Shown here: positions 25,694-33,993 of the stretch, piece after piece
How positions within the stretch are numbered: position 1 is the stretch's first letter
How the letters are laid out: each line of letters starts with the position of its first letter
Translations under genes and position numbers: made by a program
The notes under the pieces: generated by a model
Told to the model about the DNA's origin: nothing
The model's input: the letters and a program-made list of their open reading frames with translations, nothing else
Databases searched by the model: none
Assembly: GCF_009696315.1 (NCBI RefSeq)
Contig: NZ_VUMG01000001.1
Location: 558,001 to 622,000, forward strand
Length of the DNA stretch: 64,000 bases
Direction: 5' to 3'
Origin: Cutibacterium porci
Lineage (GTDB): Bacteria; Actinomycetota; Actinomycetes; Propionibacteriales; Propionibacteriaceae

Positions 25694-25777
25694 CTTGAGA
25701 ACAATGAGAACAGGGCACTCAGACCGCGCCGTGGCGCGGTCTGAGCAGTTCTCAAGGCTGAGTACAAAGCTGAGAAC
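25694..25777. other. candidate replication origin: nested inverted repeats
   Basis: A perfect 13-bp inverted repeat CTCAGACCGCGCC-GT-GGCGCGGTCTGAG (25718-25745) is enclosed by a second perfect repeat, CTTGAGAAC (25694-25702) and GTTCTCAAG (25748-25756). TGAGAAC occurs four times (25696, 25705, 25748 inverted, 25771). The region 25430-25790 contains no credible gene. Such nested hairpins beside a rep gene with iterons are typical of double- or single-strand origins of rolling-circle replicons. Confidence 0.6.
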
Positions 25778-25790
25778 AGCCGGGGGATCC

Positions 25791-26012
25791 TCACCGGGCA
25801 CCGCCGGTAACCACGCGGTTGGCGGCCACCCAGGCGTCCAGGTCTGCAATGGCGTAGACGACGCGTCGCGGCCCGAGCGTCGAGTAGGCGGGGCCCTTCC
25901 CCTGATAGCGGTACCGCTTCAAGGTCGGAACCGACAGTGCCAGATAGCGGGCCGCGTCGTCGGAGGACAGGTAGGCGGGGCGAACGTCGTCAGACGGGAT
26001 GGATGAAGACAT
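25791..26012 (-). CDS. excisionase-like helix-turn-helix protein
   Basis: A 73-residue winged HTH of the MerR/AlpA type: LSSDDAARYLALSVPTLKRY is the helix-turn-helix, with a wing at GPRRVVYAIADLDAWV. Proteins of this form direct excision of integrated elements or regulate the integrase. ATG 26012 has GGAG upstream; the longer ORF start at 26093 is not supported. It is divergent from the integrase, with about 350 bp of palindrome-rich DNA between. Confidence 0.8.
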   Translation of the reverse strand: MSSSIPSDDVRPAYLSSDDAARYLALSVPTLKRYRYQGKGPAYSTLGPRRVVYAIADLDAWVAANRVVTGGAR

Positions 26013-26104
26013 GAGAACTCCACAGGGCGTAGGGGGAGGCAACTGTGTGGAGTCCGAACGGATTGCGACTCCCTCGCGGGGCCGATGCCTCATCGCGAGC
26101 AGGG

Positions 26105-26177
26105 GATCTGGTGATCATCAGATCGACGTCCTACACCAAATGTAGTAGATCATGAGGCGTCACGCCACAACATGTTG
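26105..26177. promoter_or_regulatory. palindromes between xis-like gene and integrase
   Basis: The 350-bp gap 26013-26364 has no gene but several dyads: GATCTGGTGATCATCAGATC (26105-26124, one mismatch), CTACA-CCAAA-TGTAG (26131-26145) and the perfect palindrome CAACATGTTG (26168-26177). Their position suggests operators or arm sites for the divergent xis/int control region. No consensus promoter stands out. Confidence 0.45.
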
Positions 26178-26364
26178 CGCCGTGGAGACTATGTGGGGTC
26201 CATGCGGAGCGCCGGGATCGGAACTGTGAACCAGCGCCAGGGCAAGGACACGAACTGACCGGTACGCACACGTCGCTTAGCATCACCACGGCTCACTAGG
26301 GCGCAGTAGGGCGCGTGGCCAGCAACAGATGTTTCCGCTGGTTCGAGTCGGTTAGGATTCCCTC

Positions 26365-27603
26365 ATGGCAACCCGCAAGGCCTCCAGCGCCAAGCTCACC
26401 GTCGGTGAGGACACCATCACCCGGGCCAACCCCCGCCTGCGCGACGGGGTGTACTGGCTCGACTGGTCGGCCCGGATCGCCGAGGACCGTCCCGTCGTCC
26501 ATCGCCGGTCGAAGGGCCGCACCCAGGGTCAGGCCCGCGCCCGGGCCCGGGCCACCCTGGCCGCGCTGAAGCGCGAGGACGAGCGCCACCGCTGGAAGCC
26601 GTCGGCATCGATGAGCGACTACATCGGCCAGGTCTCCCGCCCGGCCATCGAGAACGCCGATCTGAGGCCCTCGTCACGCTCGCGGTACCTGGGAGCCCTC
26701 CAGTGGCTCGCCGACGCGTTCAAGGGGCACACCATCGCCTCGGCGACCCACTTCCGCGCCCTGGAGGACGTCCTGAAGACCATTGCCACCGAGCACAGCC
26801 CCGAGTCGGCCCATCAGGCGCGATCGGTGCTGAGCAAGTACGTCCTGAGCCAGCTGATCCGCGACGAGGTCATCACCGCCTCGCCCATCCGCGGCCAGCA
26901 GCTCGACCTCGGGAAGTCCGACCCGGTGCGCGGTGGCCGGGCACTGTCCCGCGACCAGTGGCGGGCCGTCGTCAACCACTGGCTGGCTCTGGATCCCGCC
27001 GAGGGCGTCGCGCCGCCCAAGCGGGGCATGTACACCCTGGCCGACAGGATCGCGGTACGGCGCAACGCCCTCGATATCTCTTTGCTGCAGGCCACCACCG
27101 GGCTGCGGGTCTCCGAGGCGGCCGGGATCACCTGGCTTGACGTCTCCGGCCGCGGGGAGGGGCGGATGACCGTCACCGTCACCGCGAACCTGTCGAAGAC
27201 CCACAGGGCCCGGACCGTCCCCGTCCTCGACGAGCGCGTCGCCGAGCGGATCCGGGCCAGGGAGGGCGACGACCCCACCGTCCCGGTCATCGGTTCGCCG
27301 GCCAAGCCGGAGAAGATCTGGGAACAGCGCCAGCGGGCCCGGGCCATCGCCGAGCTCTACGTTCAGACCGCCGAAGCCCTGGACATCGAGCTGCTGGTCA
27401 CGGCCCGCTCCCACGTGTGGCGGGCCACCCTCAACACGATCGCCATGAACCTCGGTGTTCCGGCCGATGTCAGGTCGGCCTCGTTCGGCCACACCCAGGA
27501 CGAGAACCGCCAGTCCTACACCGATCTCACCGACCTCACCCCCATGACCGACGCAATGAGCGCGGCGTTGGAAGGTACGCACACGGGTACGGACGCGAAC
27601 TGA
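26365..27603 (+). CDS. tyrosine recombinase / integrase of the element
   Basis: The 412-residue protein has an N-terminal SAM-like core-binding region (about 80-180) and a C-terminal catalytic domain. The catalytic residues are visible: R248 in TTGLRVSEAAG, H350-x-x-R353 in SHVWRAT, H376 in SFGHT and the nucleophile Y385 in NRQSYTD. AGGA lies 7 nt before ATG 26365. It is transcribed toward the right end and ends about 100 bp from the attR repeat, the usual position for tRNA-targeting integrases. All residues are intact, so it is likely active. Confidence 0.95.
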   Translation: MATRKASSAKLTVGEDTITRANPRLRDGVYWLDWSARIAEDRPVVHRRSKGRTQGQARARARATLAALKREDERHRWKPSASMSDYIGQVSRPAIENADLRPSSRSRYLGALQWLADAFKGHTIASATHFRALEDVLKTIATEHSPESAHQARSVLSKYVLSQLIRDEVITASPIRGQQLDLGKSDPVRGGRALSRDQWRAVVNHWLALDPAEGVAPPKRGMYTLADRIAVRRNALDISLLQATTGLRVSEAAGITWLDVSGRGEGRMTVTVTANLSKTHRARTVPVLDERVAERIRAREGDDPTVPVIGSPAKPEKIWEQRQRARAIAELYVQTAEALDIELLVTARSHVWRATLNTIAMNLGVPADVRSASFGHTQDENRQSYTDLTDLTPMTDAMSAALEGTHTGTDAN

Positions 27604-27651
27604 TACTTCACGGTCCCTGAAGATCCGTCATGACCCGGCTAGAAGCCCGCT

Positions 27652-27673
27652 GACCCGCTTATGTGGCGGGTTC
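27652..27673 (+). terminator. weak hairpin after the integrase gene
   Basis: ACCCGC (27653-27658) pairs with GCGGGT (27666-27671) around a TTATGTG loop, about 50 bp after the integrase stop and before attR. There is no T run. The other bases of 27604-27798 hold only attR. Confidence 0.35.
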
Positions 27674-27705
27674 GGGCGGCCGGTGGCGCGGATCAGCGCA
27701 AACGG

Positions 27706-27752
27706 CGCTCTCGTAAAGCGTAGGTCACGGGTTCGATTCCCGTAGTTGGCTC
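27706..27752 (+). repeat. attR core, copy of the tRNA-Thr 3' end
   Basis: These 47 bp are identical to 13817-13863. The 5' half of a tRNA is absent here, so this is not a second gene. It marks the right junction; chromosomal sequence resumes immediately with the ROK regulator region. Confidence 0.95.
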
Positions 27753-27798
27753 TGTGGAACCCATAGACGTGTGGTTCGTCACTCTCCCCGAGGCGGTA

Positions 27799-29043
27799 TC
27801 AGCGGCGGGAGCCCGGTAAATTCCGCGTCATCATATGTGGGGTCTTTCCCTGGTTAGATGACCGGTTGGTGAGATCGGCGCAGATCGCCGTCATGAGCTT
27901 CGTATCTGAGCGCAGGCTCTCAGTTGCCGCCAGAGCTACCCGTTTCAGGTCACGCGAGGACTCGGCATGGCTGATTGTCAGATGTGTCGAGATGAGCGGC
28001 AGGGTGCGTTGCCGAACAGTCAGAGCGAGTTCGTCAAAAAATGGTGAATCCGCGACGCCTAGCTCCCCTCCCACGACAAGAAGGTCTGGATCGAGCAGGT
28101 TCGCCACGTTCGCGAGTGCGTTTCCAGCGATCTTGCCAGCGTCGCGCAGCAGGTTGGTGGCTTCCGGAGGCCAGGTGCCAGACGGCGTCGCGAGGAGATC
28201 TAGCAGGGCTGGGGGCCTAGCTTCCGTATTTGGCCATACGCGACGGATCCTGGTCTGAAGCGCGGGGATCGACGTGTACTGCATGAGGCACCCGTGATTG
28301 CCGCATGAACACTGCGGGCCGGACATATTCACCACGGTGTGGCCCAGTTCTCCACTGCCGCCGTGGGCTCCAGCTGCTATTTCACCGTGGACAATGTGGC
28401 TGAGGGCGACGCCATGGCTAAATCGTGCGTAGCAGGTGACCGATGAAGGGTCTGAGCCGGCAGCATCGTGTTCGCACAAACCTTCCACGCGGGCGGTGTT
28501 ATTGATGCGGACAGGGCACATGAGGGCGCCTGACACACTTTCAAGAGCATTGATACCGATCCATCGGCGAGAAGCAGGTGAGGGATATACCTCTCCGGTG
28601 TCAGCGTCTGCCTGGGTGGGTACTGCAACGAGGCACTGTCGAATGTCAGGAGTGGGCTCAGACGGGTACGAGCGAGCGATGAGGTGCTGGAGCTGTTGTA
28701 TGCCCGTTTGGATCCAGACTCGTGGTGAATCTGCGGGGTTGAGCGCGGCAGCAGCAGTGGCTTGACGTGACCCGTCGAGGTGGGAGATCGAGACGCCAAC
28801 TTCCTTATCCGAGACGACCATCGCGGCGAGTAACCCGGCCTTCGGACTGGTTGAGAGTGGATACCTAGAGGCTGCGACCCCGGGTTTTGGCAGGTCCTCG
28901 ATCAGACCGTCGTCGTGAAGAATGCGGGCGAGGTTCGACGCGCTCGTCCGCGACACGCCGATGAGGCGCGCAAGGTCGGCACGCTGGGTCGGACCATTGA
29001 TTGCCAGGGCTGACAGGAATATCGGTTCGTTGGAAGTAGGCAT
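27799..29043 (-). CDS. ROK family transcriptional repressor (NagC/XylR type)
   Basis: The N-terminus is a winged HTH (TQRADLARLIGVSRTSASNLARILHDDGLIEDLPKPG). The ROK domain follows, with the zinc cluster CSCGNHGCLMQY (CxCGxxGCxE variant, with Met-Gln in place of the usual Glu) and a sugar-binding GGELG region. It is divergent from an amino-sugar ABC operon with a GH20 enzyme, so it probably represses that operon and responds to N-acetylglucosamine-type sugars. ATG 29043 is used. The effector is inferred from context. Confidence 0.88.
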   Translation of the reverse strand: MPTSNEPIFLSALAINGPTQRADLARLIGVSRTSASNLARILHDDGLIEDLPKPGVAASRYPLSTSPKAGLLAAMVVSDKEVGVSISHLDGSRQATAAAALNPADSPRVWIQTGIQQLQHLIARSYPSEPTPDIRQCLVAVPTQADADTGEVYPSPASRRWIGINALESVSGALMCPVRINNTARVEGLCEHDAAGSDPSSVTCYARFSHGVALSHIVHGEIAAGAHGGSGELGHTVVNMSGPQCSCGNHGCLMQYTSIPALQTRIRRVWPNTEARPPALLDLLATPSGTWPPEATNLLRDAGKIAGNALANVANLLDPDLLVVGGELGVADSPFFDELALTVRQRTLPLISTHLTISHAESSRDLKRVALAATESLRSDTKLMTAICADLTNRSSNQGKTPHMMTRNLPGSRR

Positions 29044-29229
29044 TTCTCAGCTGGGATGTTGCAGGGGCCGTCGCGCTCGTCAGGAAGCCATTGACATGTG
29101 GAATGTGCTGACAGAACGCTCCAGAACCCTTCGGTTGGACAATGTGCCGCTGGGCCTCACGTGCTCCAGCTGCGGTTACGTGACCGCCACGCGCCCGAGT
29201 GTACCCTGATGACCTATAAACGTTAAGAA

Positions 29230-29261
29230 ACTTGGCAAGTACGTTCAATTAGTGTCATAAT
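29230..29261 (+). promoter_or_regulatory. promoter of the sugar-transport operon with overlapping palindrome
   Basis: TTGGCA (29232-29237) and CATAAT (29256-29261), with an 18-bp spacer, form a plausible promoter. The perfect dyad ACTTG-G-CAAGT (29230-29240) covers the -35 box, a good position for a repressor such as the divergent ROK protein. Confidence 0.5.
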
Positions 29262-29328
29262 AAGTCACGAGCGTGGAGCATGGTTGCTCCAGGCCTCGAT
29301 CCCCCAATGATGCGGAAAGGCCCACAAC

Positions 29329-30636
29329 ATGAACGACATGAAGCGTTCAACCTTCCTGAAATTGGCGATCGCGTCGGCGGTTGCTGTTCCTACCCTGTCC
29401 GCCTGCAGTGGCTCGCGGTCGTCCTCCTCGGGTTCTGCAGCACAGGCAGAGGATGGAGAGGGGCCGGTGCGGGTCTGGTTCATGCAGGATTCCATCTCCG
29501 ATGAGGCGCAGGAGTACCTCAAGAAGACGTTTGCCGAAAAGAACCCTGGTAAGAAACTGAGCATCGAGATTCAACAGTGGGACGGTATCCAGTCCAAGCT
29601 GCAGACCTCTTTGGCGTCGACCGATGAATGCCCCGACGTCGTCGAAACGGGCAACACGCAGTCGGCTGCTTACCTTTCGGTCGGTGCCTTTGCTGATTTG
29701 TCTGAACAGTACGAGTCGCTGGGCGGGAGCAAGCTGATCCCTTCATTTGTCAAGGCTGGCGAATACGAAGGCGGCAAGTATGCATTACCGCTGTACGCGG
29801 GTGCTCGCGGCATCTACTATCGCAAAGACCTGTTCAAGAAAGCTGGCATCACTGAGCCTCAGACGATCAACGAATTCCATGACGCCATCATCAAACTGAC
29901 CAAGGCCAACCCGGATCACACGAAGGGATTCTCAGGCATCTACCTGGCTGCGGCAGACATTCATGCCGTAGAGTCGTACCTCTTCGCCGCCGGTGGCGAC
30001 TATGCCACTGAGGCAGATGGCAAATGGACTGCGCAGATGTCCTCCAGTGCTAGCCAGGCTGCCCTCAAGCAGATCCAGGACATCTTTAAGAACGGTACGA
30101 CCTTCGGTAATGATTCGCAGACGGGTCAAAAGAATTTCCAGCAGAACTTTAACAACGGTCAGGTCGGAATTCTTGTTGCTACCGGCAACATCGGTACCAA
30201 GATTGACAAGGAGCTGTGGGATGCTGGCAAGGTCGGTGTCATGGCTCTGCCGTCTAATACTCCGGGAAAGGCGGGTGCGACCTTTGCTGGCGGCTCGAAC
30301 ATCTCTATAGCTGCCAAGGCTCATCACCCTAAAGGGGCCGCCGCGGTTATCGACATCATCTTCTCTAAGGAATTCCAAAAGCTCATCGCCAAAAATGGCT
30401 GGACGCCTGGCAATCTGGACTACGCCGGTGACGTCCAAGGTGCCTTCGCTAAGATCTCTAAAGACGTTATTGCAGCCTCCAAGCTCACTCCAAATACCGC
30501 GAACTGGGCCAACCTCATGCCTGATACCACGCTCAAGAACTTCTACACGAAGATTGCTAGCGGCGCAGATGTGGCAGCGGAGGCTAAGCAGTTTGACGAT
30601 ATGTTGAATAAGGCTCTCAATCAGAAAGAGTCCTGA
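29329..30636 (+). CDS. ABC transporter sugar-binding lipoprotein
   Basis: This is a family 1 extracellular solute-binding protein. The signal peptide (MNDMKRSTFLKLAIASAVAV) ends at the lipobox LSAC, then a Ser-rich linker. The mature domain has the typical YALPLYAGARGIYYRKDLF and FAGGSNISIAAKAHHPKGAA segments. It delivers a sugar, probably an N-acetylglucosamine oligosaccharide given the neighbouring hexosaminidase and ROK gene, to the two permeases downstream. The gene is separated from the first permease by 111 bp containing a hairpin. Confidence 0.92.
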   Translation: MNDMKRSTFLKLAIASAVAVPTLSACSGSRSSSSGSAAQAEDGEGPVRVWFMQDSISDEAQEYLKKTFAEKNPGKKLSIEIQQWDGIQSKLQTSLASTDECPDVVETGNTQSAAYLSVGAFADLSEQYESLGGSKLIPSFVKAGEYEGGKYALPLYAGARGIYYRKDLFKKAGITEPQTINEFHDAIIKLTKANPDHTKGFSGIYLAAADIHAVESYLFAAGGDYATEADGKWTAQMSSSASQAALKQIQDIFKNGTTFGNDSQTGQKNFQQNFNNGQVGILVATGNIGTKIDKELWDAGKVGVMALPSNTPGKAGATFAGGSNISIAAKAHHPKGAAAVIDIIFSKEFQKLIAKNGWTPGNLDYAGDVQGAFAKISKDVIAASKLTPNTANWANLMPDTTLKNFYTKIASGADVAAEAKQFDDMLNKALNQKES

Positions 30637-30673
30637 CTCGAAAACTAGAAAACGAGCGTTCGTTAACTCGATG

Positions 30674-30721
30674 GTGCGCGGTTATGACGCGCTTGAGGCA
30701 TCCAGGTTTATGACCGCGCAC
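30674..30721 (+). other. intercistronic hairpin between binding protein and permease genes
   Basis: GTGCGCGGT (30674-30682) pairs perfectly with ACCGCGCAC (30713-30721) across a 30-nt loop. Hairpins at this position can stabilise the upstream mRNA and raise binding-protein levels relative to the permeases. There is no T run, so it is not a standard terminator. Confidence 0.45.
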
Positions 30722-30747
30722 ATCGCGTATACAGACAGGACCAATTC

Positions 30748-31677
30748 ATGACTAACACGTCGTCGACGCACGGGAAGTGGGTGCGTCGTAAACGGAATAT
30801 GGTGCCGTACCTCCTCATGGCTCCCGGGGTGATTGCCGTCCTGGTGGCTGTTGGGTACCCCATGGTGAAGCAGTTCATTATGTCCTTCCAGAAGTTTGGG
30901 CTGGCACAGCAATTCGGCAAGCCGGCCCCTTGGGTGGGATTGGATAACTACAAATCCATCCTCACTGACCCCTACTTCTGGCAGGTCTTTGGGCGTTCGC
31001 TAGCGTTCTGCTTCGTTACCGCTGGCCTGACGATGATCTTGTCTGTTCTTTTGGCGGTCGTTCTACTGCGCGCAGGTGGTTTCGGCCGGGGCTTCCTCAA
31101 TAACTCGTTGATTATCGTGTGGGGAATGCCCCTACTGGCTTCGCTGACGGTGTGGCAGTGGCTTATTGATCCAAACTATGGTCCGGTTAATTATGTGCTG
31201 ACTAAGCTCGGCGCCCATGCCGATGGTTACAACTGGCTGTCAGGATCGCCGTGGACGTTCTTCACTGTCGCTTCCCTGGTCATCATCTGGGCCTCTATTC
31301 CCCTGGCAACGATTTCCATATACGCAGCTATGGCTCAGGTGCCTAGCGAAGTCATCGAGGCCGCAGGTATGGACAGCGCCACTAATGCCCAGATCACGCG
31401 GTACGTCTTGCTGCCGTCGGCTGGCACGATTGTTGCCTTGATGACAGTTCTTGAGGTCATTTGGGACCTTCGAGTCTTCACCCAGATATACGTACTTCAG
31501 CAATCTGGCGGCGTGACGACCGAAACAAACCTGCTCGGTACCTACGTCTTCCAGATGGGTATCGCCCAGGGTAATTACGGCGTCGCGTCCGCGCTGGCGA
31601 CGGTCATTCTGTTGCTGACCTTGCTGCTGTCGTCTGGATACATCCGCATGCTTTTTCGCCAAGGTGATGCCGCATGA
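30748..31677 (+). CDS. ABC sugar transporter permease (MalF/UgpA type)
   Basis: Six predicted membrane helices. The EAA loop that contacts the ATPase is EVIEAAGMDSATNAQITRYV (about residues 206-225). The protein pairs with the next permease, whose ATG overlaps this stop by 4 bp. Together with the binding protein it imports a sugar. No ATPase gene is linked. Confidence 0.92.
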   Translation: MTNTSSTHGKWVRRKRNMVPYLLMAPGVIAVLVAVGYPMVKQFIMSFQKFGLAQQFGKPAPWVGLDNYKSILTDPYFWQVFGRSLAFCFVTAGLTMILSVLLAVVLLRAGGFGRGFLNNSLIIVWGMPLLASLTVWQWLIDPNYGPVNYVLTKLGAHADGYNWLSGSPWTFFTVASLVIIWASIPLATISIYAAMAQVPSEVIEAAGMDSATNAQITRYVLLPSAGTIVALMTVLEVIWDLRVFTQIYVLQQSGGVTTETNLLGTYVFQMGIAQGNYGVASALATVILLLTLLLSSGYIRMLFRQGDAA

Positions 31678-32567
31678 GCACCTCGACACAACCCGCAGTC
31701 GGCGCATACGCAACGAAATCTCGAAAGCGCTCGCTGTACAAGGACAGGACGAGGCATCGTGCCAGCGCGATCGCAATTCTCGTCGCATTGGTATGGCTCA
31801 TCCCGGTCTACTGGATGGTCAAATCGGCGTTCGAGGACGATAAGTCTTTATTATCGAAGCCCCCGAAATTTATCGTTACTAACGGGACCCTCAAGAACTT
31901 CCAACGGATCCTGACAGATGACTCCTTCTGGTCAGCTATGCGAATGTCGCTAACGGTGTCTTTCATCACCGTCGTCTTTGCGACACTATTCGCTCTCATG
32001 TTTTCGTTTTCGCTATCGCGGTATCGTTTTCGGGCCCGGGCAACGATGATTGTCCTTGTCCTCGTTGTACAGATGATTCCGGCTGAGGCTCTCTTCATTT
32101 CGCAGTACCGCATGCTTGACTCAATCGGGTTGCTCAACTCTGCTATTGGATTGGGCATTCTCTATGTGGGTGGCCACGTTCCTTTTATGACGTGGATCAT
32201 GCGTGGATACGTAGACGCGGTGCCGGTTGATCTTGAGGAAGCTGCTCAGGTTGATGGGTGTTCGCGGCTAGGGGCATTCTTCCGAGTGACTCTGCCTCTC
32301 CTGCTGCCGGGCATTGTAGCTACCGCAGTGTTCGGTTTTCTCTTTGCGTGGAATGAATACACCTTGGCTCTCATTGTGTTGTCCAAAAATTCTGCTCACA
32401 CCCTGCCAATGTGGCTTCAGACATTCCAATCAGGCAATTTGGGGTACACGGACTGGGGTGGCGTCATGGCTGGTGCGACTCTCATGGCTGTTCCCGTGGT
32501 CGTGCTGTTTAGCCTGATCCAGAACAGACTTGGCAAGACCATGACGGCTGGTGCCGTCAAGGGCTGA
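31674..32567 (+). CDS. ABC sugar transporter permease (MalG/UgpE type)
   Basis: Six membrane helices and an EAA motif (DLEEAAQVDGCSRLGAFFRV). It overlaps the upstream permease by 4 bp and the hexosaminidase start by 1 bp, giving a tightly coupled operon. It would form a heterodimeric channel with the preceding permease and recruit a shared ATPase encoded elsewhere. Confidence 0.93.
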   Translation: MSTSTQPAVGAYATKSRKRSLYKDRTRHRASAIAILVALVWLIPVYWMVKSAFEDDKSLLSKPPKFIVTNGTLKNFQRILTDDSFWSAMRMSLTVSFITVVFATLFALMFSFSLSRYRFRARATMIVLVLVVQMIPAEALFISQYRMLDSIGLLNSAIGLGILYVGGHVPFMTWIMRGYVDAVPVDLEEAAQVDGCSRLGAFFRVTLPLLLPGIVATAVFGFLFAWNEYTLALIVLSKNSAHTLPMWLQTFQSGNLGYTDWGGVMAGATLMAVPVVVLFSLIQNRLGKTMTAGAVKG

Positions 32568-33832
32568 TGTCCTGGCGATGCAGTCGGATGAGATATGACG
32601 AGGTGAGGGCTATGGCGATTCTGCGCCAAAGGCTTAACAGTCTTGGGCCATCTTTAGTGACGGGGCCGGAAGCTGCTAAGCGTTTAGGAATTGAAGACTG
32701 CGCCGCGTATCCGTGGCGCGGGTATCTGTTGGATTCTTCCCGGACGTTCTGGCCGGTTGATACCATCATTGATCTGCTCGCTTTGCTGCATCGCTACCAC
32801 TTCACCCGGTTGCATTGGCACCTTACCGATAATTCTGGCTGGCGTATCCCGGTGAAGGGTTATCCGCGGGTTGCTGAGGTCGCAAGTTCTCGCAGACGCA
32901 TGGATTTTGATGAATACACGAATGTAGATCGCGACCGTTTGGCGATGTATCAGCATGAGTGGTCCGGAAAGGACAATTCAGGGTGCTACACCGCTCAGGA
33001 TATTCAGCGGGTGTTGGAGGTCGCTGAGGGGTATGGAATTGAAGTCATGCCGGAGGTAGATCTTCCAGGCCATGCCGAGGCTATAATTTTCGCGTATCCA
33101 GAGCTTGGGAATCCTGAAATAGCGGCAGGAACTGCACGGCTCGGAGATCTGGTGGCGGGGAAGCCGCTTCGAAATAATTTGCTGTGGCCCTCCTCGGAAG
33201 CCTTTGAGTTTGTTGACGCTGTCGTCGATTCAGTATGCGACCTTTTCCCTGCTTCGGTCATCCATATCGGTGGCGACGAATGCGATATGGAGTTCTGGAA
33301 CGGTTCAACGTATGCACGGGAGTGGATGAAAGATCATGGTGTCCGTGACGGTGCCGGAATCCAGAAAGCTTTCACTGACGTTGCCAGGCGTCGGCTAAAT
33401 GAACGCGGGCGGTCGTGCGCCGTGTGGGATGAGGCCGTCGCCACTGAGCTTCGAGAAAATGACGTGGTGTGCGCATGGCGTGAACACCAAGGCGTCGACG
33501 TGGCGCGTAAGAGTGGGAATCCGTGGGTGTTTTATGACGCCGACTATCTGTACCTCAATCGGGAGCCGTTTGAGGGATTCACTGAGGCACTCGGCATGGA
33601 ACCCCCGGTGCCCGTCGACCGTATTCTCGACCTTCAATTCCCGACGGACCCGCAGATGGTTGGGGTTAACGTCAGTTTGTGGTGCGAGTTCATCCCCGTC
33701 GTCGAGGATGCGACGCGGCTGCTGTTCCCGAGAATCCTGGCTGCAGCTGCGCGGGCATACTGGGGTAACTCCGTGTCTCGCGACGATTTGGAGCCGCTTG
33801 TATATGAGGAGTGGGGTCGACTATCTGCGTGA
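32567..33832 (+). CDS. beta-N-acetylhexosaminidase (GH20), cytoplasmic
   Basis: The catalytic barrel shows LHWHLTDNSGWRI, EVMPEVDLPGHAEAI and the Asp-Glu pair in HIGGDECDMEFW. GH20 enzymes use the substrate acetamido group and this Asp-Glu pair to remove terminal N-acetylhexosamine. There is no signal peptide, and the usual N-terminal non-catalytic domain is reduced to about 40 residues. It therefore probably cleaves imported chito-oligosaccharide or glycan fragments inside the cell. Its ATG overlaps the permease stop by one base (TGATG) with AAGGG just upstream; ATG 32588 or 32612 are alternatives. Confidence 0.93.
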   Translation: MSWRCSRMRYDEVRAMAILRQRLNSLGPSLVTGPEAAKRLGIEDCAAYPWRGYLLDSSRTFWPVDTIIDLLALLHRYHFTRLHWHLTDNSGWRIPVKGYPRVAEVASSRRRMDFDEYTNVDRDRLAMYQHEWSGKDNSGCYTAQDIQRVLEVAEGYGIEVMPEVDLPGHAEAIIFAYPELGNPEIAAGTARLGDLVAGKPLRNNLLWPSSEAFEFVDAVVDSVCDLFPASVIHIGGDECDMEFWNGSTYAREWMKDHGVRDGAGIQKAFTDVARRRLNERGRSCAVWDEAVATELRENDVVCAWREHQGVDVARKSGNPWVFYDADYLYLNREPFEGFTEALGMEPPVPVDRILDLQFPTDPQMVGVNVSLWCEFIPVVEDATRLLFPRILAAAARAYWGNSVSRDDLEPLVYEEWGRLSA

Positions 33833-33993
33833 CGCAGCGTCACCACGATGAGCCTGCACCATATGCTGACCTCGTATGACAGCCCGCGCTCCGAGGCCGG
33901 AAACTATGAATTATCTCGCCATGGTATTCAAGGCGGGATATAACTGCGGCGGCCTTTCAGGCGATGTCGTGTTTCTTCGACCGTCGGTGTCTT

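Larger units (their letters stand above)
13817..27752. mobile_element. integrated mobilizable element with CRESS-like Rep and XhoI-type RM cargo
   Basis: About 13.9 kb lies between a 47-bp perfect direct repeat formed by the tRNA-Thr 3' end and its copy. Inside are an integrase at the right end, an excisionase-like HTH gene, a rolling-circle Rep, a relaxase with a MobC-like protein, and cargo (restriction-modification, putative nuclease, unknowns). No type IV secretion ATPase or coupling protein gene is visible, so it is mobilizable rather than self-conjugative, or it relies on a partner. Coding GC is higher than in the flanking chromosome except in the 17.0-18.9 kb gene. Genes are arranged as rightward cargo, then a leftward mobilization and replication block, then a rightward integrase. 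Confidence 0.93.

Noticed and set aside
27690-27755. Apparent second tRNA-Thr
   Set aside because: Only the 3' part (anticodon stem to acceptor end) is present. The 5' half does not match a tRNA, so it is attR and not a gene.
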